Shown piece by piece: positions 6,468-10,365 of a stretch of 10,365 bases of DNA (position 1 is the stretch's first letter; every line of letters begins with the position of its first letter). Under the pieces are notes generated by a model. That model was not told where the DNA came from and did no database searches. It saw nothing but the letters and a program-made list of their open reading frames with translations. The stretch covers positions 1 to 10,365 of the forward strand of contig JAEZEQ010000022.1 of assembly GCA_023432985.1 (NCBI GenBank). The letters run 5' to 3'. A program made the translations under genes and the position numbers. The stretch is from Bacteroidota bacterium. Lineage in GTDB: Bacteria; Bacteroidota; Bacteroidia; CAIKAF01.

Positions 6468-7894
6468 TGTTCTTTAATATATAGGTTAAACTGCGAGTCA
6501 CTTATATTAAACGAATCTCCATATTTATAATAGCGTTGGCCATATTGAACCAAGCTGTCCGGAAATTCTTCCAACCACCATTCGCCATTCACATAAAGTG
6601 TGTCGAACTGCTTCACTTCCTCTACCATGTCCCAACTGCGAATCAAATCCTTCTCATGCACCGTCACCGCTATCTTATCCGGATAAACTACCCCAAAAAT
6701 ATATGCATGCCAGTAATTTCCCATTAATGCAATCCGATGCGAAGGAGCTAATTCTGATATGATTTGCGCCTTGGGTTTTAAGGTCTTCGGATATATATAT
6801 CGCATACCCCAAACGCCTGATACTGCACCCATAAGGACAATAAACAACGCAAAAAAACCGATCCATTGTACCGACTTGCGATCTCTACCCCAAATATATA
6901 GAAAAAGTATGCATAAATTGAAAAAAGGAACTACAAAATATCTGCGCGGTAATCCATTCCATAAGGTGAATTCTGAACTGAAAACTGCCGCTAAAATCAA
7001 AATTGATGATAGTATTAATGTATATACGAAAAAATCACGATGCTCTTTGCTGGAAAGCTTTATACATGTATATACGAAAATTATTACTCCACCCAAAGTG
7101 AATAAAGATTCGAATATATTTCCGGAATTAATACCTGCTATTTTTATGAGTGAATGGAAAAAATCAGCAAGCATATGTAAAAATTCGGTCGGACTCACCA
7201 TGCCTCCATAGACTACCTCGCTCTTTGCCTTCTTTTTGAAATAGTAGATCAGTCCGCCTATAAGCAGTCCGCCCGCTACATGCGCTGCCAATATAGAATA
7301 GGATTTTCTTTTGTCTTTTCTATAGCAATCAACAAAGCCTACTAATCCCAAGGAAAGAGCATAAAATACAGCAAAATCGTTGACCCAGACGGCCAGAAAT
7401 AGGATAAAAAAATAGAGAGCAAATGCCCATTTATTCCCATTTTTCAGATAAAGCGTATATAGATAAAATGCCATACCCAGCAAGGCCAGCATGGTTCCGA
7501 AGGAAACATCGATTAGATTCAGTAAATGATAATTGGGCAAGAACCACCATATTGCAAAGATTATTTTTGCCAATGGTTTTTTCAAAAAGCTTATCCACGC
7601 TACAAATCCCATTATATGTATGCTGTAGTGAATCAATGCTTCTGACCATAATAAGGGAACACCCCACAAATACAAGGGACGGGCCAGCAAGGGTATTAAA
7701 TTGCCCATCCGGTCTTGCCCATAGGGATAAAAATCGCGTGGCCACTCCCAAAAATGTATATGCAAAACCGCTAAGGCATGATCGCTGTTTAATAATGGGA
7801 AATAGGGATAGGCATATAAACGAAACGACAACAGCAAACAGAGCAGGCTGATAAGAAGCACAAGGAGCTGTGTAGTCGTAAGTTTGTTTTTCAT
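6464..7894 (-). CDS. GT-C-like polytopic membrane protein, putative glycosyltransferase
   Basis: Integral membrane protein of 476 residues with about ten hydrophobic segments between 8 and 365 and a soluble, probably periplasmic tail from about 370. The plan fits GT-C glycosyltransferases (ArnT/PMT-like), which transfer sugars from polyprenyl-phosphate donors. Supporting marks are an Asp in the first extracytoplasmic loop (NSDHA, 36-40), a following YPYGQDRMGNLIPLL (57-70) that resembles the F-GQ-Y-G-L loop of several GT-C families, VWVNDFAVFY at 169-178, and PRRYFVVP (316-323) before a late membrane segment. The tail contains GNYWHAYIF and a Trp-rich GEWWLEEFP. Sequence alone does not name donor or acceptor, and no other cell-envelope sugar gene is nearby. 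ATG 7894 opens MKNKL before a hydrophobic segment. It overlaps aat by 4 bases, although the functions seem unrelated. Confidence 0.65.
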   Translation of the reverse strand: MKNKLTTTQLLVLLISLLCLLLSFRLYAYPYFPLLNSDHALAVLHIHFWEWPRDFYPYGQDRMGNLIPLLARPLYLWGVPLLWSEALIHYSIHIMGFVAWISFLKKPLAKIIFAIWWFLPNYHLLNLIDVSFGTMLALLGMAFYLYTLYLKNGNKWAFALYFFILFLAVWVNDFAVFYALSLGLVGFVDCYRKDKRKSYSILAAHVAGGLLIGGLIYYFKKKAKSEVVYGGMVSPTEFLHMLADFFHSLIKIAGINSGNIFESLFTLGGVIIFVYTCIKLSSKEHRDFFVYTLILSSILILAAVFSSEFTLWNGLPRRYFVVPFFNLCILFLYIWGRDRKSVQWIGFFALFIVLMGAVSGVWGMRYIYPKTLKPKAQIISELAPSHRIALMGNYWHAYIFGVVYPDKIAVTVHEKDLIRSWDMVEEVKQFDTLYVNGEWWLEEFPDSLVQYGQRYYKYGDSFNISDSQFNLYIKEH

Positions 7895-7910
7895 ACAGAG
7901 TTCGAATGTA

Positions 7911-7918
7911 CAAAACTA
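7911..7918 (-). promoter_or_regulatory. Predicted -7 box upstream of the GT-C-like gene
   Basis: TAGTTTTG on the - strand matches TAnnTTTG and would place the start of transcription about 12 nt before ATG 7894. The nearest TTG (7936-7934) is only 15 nt upstream, shorter than the usual 19-21, so the promoter is tentative. It would serve the GT-C-like gene and aat. Confidence 0.45.
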
Positions 7919-8017
7919 TATGATATATGCCGTCAAGCTTTTTGCTATTTATACCCTTCTATTGTGAGGCTAAGCCGGCATACTAAAAATACAGCGGCAT
8001 AACGGACACGAAATATC

Positions 8018-8049
8018 AAAAAAAAAGAAGTGACCCGCACTTCTTTTTT
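8018..8049 (-). terminator. Strong intrinsic terminator of the secreted-protein gene
   Basis: A perfect 12-bp stem, AAAAAAGAAGTG (8021-8032) and CACTTCTTTTTT (8038-8049), has a 5-nt loop ACCCG. On the - strand the descending arm runs into nine T (A run at 8018-8026), 16 bp after the stop of the gene ending at 8065. T runs on both sides would allow it to act in both directions, but no + gene approaches it. It separates the secreted-protein gene from the GT-C/aat unit. Confidence 0.85.
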
Positions 8050-8064
8050 CTGTATTTTAATTTT

Positions 8065-9654
8065 CTATTTTAAATCTATGATAATGGGTCTAATATCTTT
8101 TGTAGAATAATACTGCGCAGATTCTTTTGCTTTGGTAAACAATTTTCCGGGAGACAACTCCCAAATATAGCGAGGCAACACATTTGCCTTCCTGTCATTA
8201 AAGTGCATTATATATTCTGTTTCCACTTTTCCTTCCTTACTGATTTTAGACAGCACCAAACTACTGCCTTTAAAACTTTGGATTTTTACAGGCTCTCGGT
8301 CTCCAAGGTCTTTATTTTCAATCAGATCTAATCTAAAAATATATACATTATCATTGTAAATAAATGAGCTTATTCCACCATACTCTGAATAATTTGCAAA
8401 GTATTGCTTCTTAGGCAACTTACGTACCCATAACTCATTTCCTGAGGAGTCGAAAGAACTAATATACTCATCCTCATAGGAGTAATAATATTTATAACTC
8501 ACTCCATTCGAAGAGCTGGACATTGATACAATCATTCTATATTGTTCGCCCACTAAATAAAACCCGCCATCACTTCGCTGCAGAAAGGAGCGCGGAATTA
8601 ACTTGTGAACACCCATTTCTTTACCTTTGCTTTCCATTTTATCGGCCCTGTTTATGGTCTTCTCACTTTCATTTTGACGCACTAAATCTCTAGCAAAAGG
8701 GTAAAACTTCATCGGACCGGCTTTCATTGTTTCCAAATCGAATTGTAAGGTATATGTACCCATTAACCCACGCGAATTTTTGTCGTAATAATAGCCCACT
8801 ATATCCGTTTTTCCCGATTCCCGATGATTTATTAAGCCACTCGATACAATATTGTTTTCAAAATTGTAAGAAACGGATTTTACCTTTTTAGTTTTACTGT
8901 GCACCTGATAAACATGCAAAGCCGTTTTCTTATCTTTTTCTCTATCTTCTTCCGGATTATCTATGGTCATGATATAGAAATAGTCTCCATGCATGGTATG
9001 GGATAAAAGTTTACCCTCAACGTTCAGTTCAACCTTGGAAGCTACTTTTAATTTCGAATCTAACAGATACAATTTTCTTTTCGTACCATCCGGATTGTCA
9101 CTCTTTACGGGCTTGCTCCATACACCCATATAAGGCCATTTATCTTCGTTTAAAACTTGAAATTTGCCAAGGGTATATGCACTATAAAAACCTGTTGGCA
9201 TCATTTCGCCGGCAAGCTTGCCCGAATGCCTTAGAATTTCAGTATTTATTCCTTGAAAATCATTCTCGCCAAATTTGAGCTCAACAAAATTTAAAATCTC
9301 TTCTTTACTTTTCTTATCATAATCGGAAGCCAAGATGTAAACGTTGCCTTTCCAATCAAAGAAATCTTCATAAAGCAGGTATTTCGACTTGGGTTTCTCC
9401 AAATATGATTCGGATACTTTTTCCATATTCGAATTGACTTTAATAAATCCAAAACCGGTTTTCGATCTCAAGGGAAATATCAGAGCATCGTTGTCGTGGT
9501 CGATGATCAAATTATTCAATTCATAGGTCTTGCTTGGCAGCGAAACGGGTGAAAATTCTTTCACATCAGCCAATTTAAATGAAGCCGTACTTTGTCCGAT
9601 TGCACTGCTTGTCAGTAAGACAAACAAGCTGCTGAAAAATAAATTTTTTTGCAT
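8065..9654 (-). CDS. Secreted protein of unknown function, possible beta-propeller
   Basis: 529 residues opening with a clear signal peptide (MQKN, hydrophobic 5-18, cleavage predicted after SAIG before QS), so exported to the periplasm or cell surface. No catalytic motif or named family is recognised. The mature chain is rich in short beta-strand patterns alternating with turns, such as FKVNS/IKVN, LYLLDSKLKV, YIMTIDNPEED, FYLVGEQY and YISSFDSSGNELWVRKLPKKQ. That arrangement suggests a propeller-like fold, and the last two segments resemble recurring phrases in unnamed Bacteroidota exported proteins. It lacks the glycine/asparagine-rich C-terminal sorting domain of type IX secretion. ATG 9654 is supported by the signal peptide. 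It follows the MscS-family gene by 75 bp and ends at a strong terminator. No TAnnTTTG box is visible upstream, so it may be co-transcribed with the channel gene. Confidence 0.75.
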   Translation of the reverse strand: MQKNLFFSSLFVLLTSSAIGQSTASFKLADVKEFSPVSLPSKTYELNNLIIDHDNDALIFPLRSKTGFGFIKVNSNMEKVSESYLEKPKSKYLLYEDFFDWKGNVYILASDYDKKSKEEILNFVELKFGENDFQGINTEILRHSGKLAGEMMPTGFYSAYTLGKFQVLNEDKWPYMGVWSKPVKSDNPDGTKRKLYLLDSKLKVASKVELNVEGKLLSHTMHGDYFYIMTIDNPEEDREKDKKTALHVYQVHSKTKKVKSVSYNFENNIVSSGLINHRESGKTDIVGYYYDKNSRGLMGTYTLQFDLETMKAGPMKFYPFARDLVRQNESEKTINRADKMESKGKEMGVHKLIPRSFLQRSDGGFYLVGEQYRMIVSMSSSSNGVSYKYYYSYEDEYISSFDSSGNELWVRKLPKKQYFANYSEYGGISSFIYNDNVYIFRLDLIENKDLGDREPVKIQSFKGSSLVLSKISKEGKVETEYIMHFNDRKANVLPRYIWELSPGKLFTKAKESAQYYSTKDIRPIIIDLK

Positions 9655-9729
9655 ATTATACGGTTAGTTTAATGATTATAAAAATATTATTTCTAAACAA
9701 TATTAATACTTTTTTTCTAATATTCAATT

Positions 9730-10365
9730 TTACCCGCGTTTTCCGGCTTCTATGGCCTTCACTATATCGCTGCCGCTGGGTTGCTGGAATATCTCTACAT
9801 CAAAATGCGATGCGCAGGCCAATAAATGATCGAAAATATCGGCTTGTATGCTCTCGTATTTAAGCCATTCTACCGTGTTTGCAAAACAATATACCTCGAG
9901 CGGAATCCCCTTGTCGTCCATAGCCAATTGTCTGACCATTATGGTCATTTCCTTACTTACTCCCGGATGCTGACGCAAATACATTTCTATATATTTCCTA
10001 AATACGCCCAAATTGGTCATGCGCCGCCCATTTATCATTTCGCGCGTATCTACACCATGCTCGGCATTGTAACGATCTATCTCTTCCTGACGCTCTTTTA
10101 CATAATCTTTTATTAAATAAAAACGCTCGTATTTTTCTCTGTCTTCATTGCTTACAAATTTCACCGATTCTACATTTATATAAAGCGATCTTTTGATACG
10201 TCTGCCCCCGCTTTCTTGCATTCCACGCCAGTTTTTAAAACTATCGGTAATAAAATAATAGGTCGGAATTGAGGTAATGGTCTTGTCGAAATTGCGAATT
10301 TTTACGGTGTTTAAATTGATCGCTATTACATCTCCATCGGCGTTGAATTTCTGCATCTCGACCCA
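9730..10365 (-). CDS. ybdG: MscS-family mechanosensitive channel, YbdG type (N-terminus outside window)
   Basis: C-terminal part of a small-conductance mechanosensitive ion channel, which releases solutes on hypo-osmotic shock through the inner membrane. The frame is open through the right edge (W-V-E before the Met at 10356), so the membrane segments and pore helix lie outside the window. The visible 211 or so residues cover the end of the MscS beta domain and the cytoplasmic domain. They match the E. coli YbdG (MscM) type closely: DGDVIAINLNTVKIRNFDKTI, IPTYYFITDSFKNWRGM, SGGRRIKRSLYI, RRMTNLGVFRKYIEMYL, MTIMVRQLA, IPLEVYCF and YESIQADIFDHLLA. The sequence ends with QQPSGSDI, aligned with the YbdG end, so the C-terminus is intact. 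The short AT-rich gap downstream (9655-9729) has no good terminator. Confidence 0.92.
   Translation of the reverse strand, partial: WVEMQKFNADGDVIAINLNTVKIRNFDKTITSIPTYYFITDSFKNWRGMQESGGRRIKRSLYINVESVKFVSNEDREKYERFYLIKDYVKERQEEIDRYNAEHGVDTREMINGRRMTNLGVFRKYIEMYLRQHPGVSKEMTIMVRQLAMDDKGIPLEVYCFANTVEWLKYESIQADIFDHLLACASHFDVEIFQQPSGSDIVKAIEAGKRG

Noticed and set aside
7019..7080. 14-bp direct repeat TGTATATACGAAAA, 48 bp apart
   Set aside because: Both copies lie in the same frame of the membrane protein and encode F-V-Y-T; likely coding coincidence.
7423..7913. Long open frames on both strands overlapping the start of the GT-C-like gene
   Set aside because: They lie in other frames of a well-supported membrane protein and show no domain or promoter of their own.
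9699..9724. AATATTA/TAATATT inverted repeat downstream of the MscS-family gene
   Set aside because: Seven A/T pairs in very AT-rich DNA with no T run after it on the - strand; not a convincing terminator.
1..10365. Defence system, prophage, CRISPR, integron or transposon
   Set aside because: No transposase, integrase, nuclease, toxin-antitoxin pair, spacer array or terminal repeats were seen on either strand.

Overview
The window reads as chromosomal DNA of a member of the Bacteroidota. Four things point there: a pyruvate kinase gene preceded by an IPExxxVDY-family gene, a pairing typical of this phylum; several upstream boxes matching the Bacteroidota -7 consensus TAnnTTTG; a GCTDPTACNY-type cysteine-rich lipoprotein; and the absence of clear Shine-Dalgarno sequences. 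Coding density is high, base composition is moderately AT-rich, and no mobile element, CRISPR array, tRNA or rRNA is visible. No gene-free stretch exceeds 300 bases; the longest are 4879-5075 and 7895-8064, and both are described.

Left block (1-2345, + strand): three tightly packed genes that look like one operon. They encode a cysteine-rich, poly-serine surface lipoprotein whose first codons lie outside the window, a polytopic membrane protein ending in an isoprenylcysteine carboxyl methyltransferase (ICMT)-like domain, and a membrane-anchored DsbA/thioredoxin-like protein with a CSFC active site. A heavily disulfide-capable exported protein beside a periplasmic thiol-disulfide protein suggests, as inference, a dedicated maturation unit. 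This is the least ordinary part of the window.

Right block (2455-10365, - strand): converges on the left block at a hairpin terminator (2380-2421). In transcription order, from the right edge, it holds the C-terminal part of a YbdG-type MscS mechanosensitive channel, a 529-residue secreted protein of unknown function closed by a strong hairpin terminator, a GT-C-like polytopic membrane protein overlapping aat (leucyl/phenylalanyl-tRNA-protein transferase), a GloC-like metallo-beta-lactamase-fold hydrolase, an IPExxxVDY protein followed 6 bp later by pyruvate kinase, and a small protein of unknown function with a charged tail. Several of these transcription units have a recognisable TAnnTTTG box, and two boxes sit so close to the start codon that nearly leaderless mRNAs are predicted.

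Most right-block genes are housekeeping: glycolysis, N-end-rule tagging, detoxification and osmotic protection. The 197-bp gap between the GloC-like gene and the IPExxxVDY gene carries a GC-rich cluster of short inverted repeats that no gene explains.
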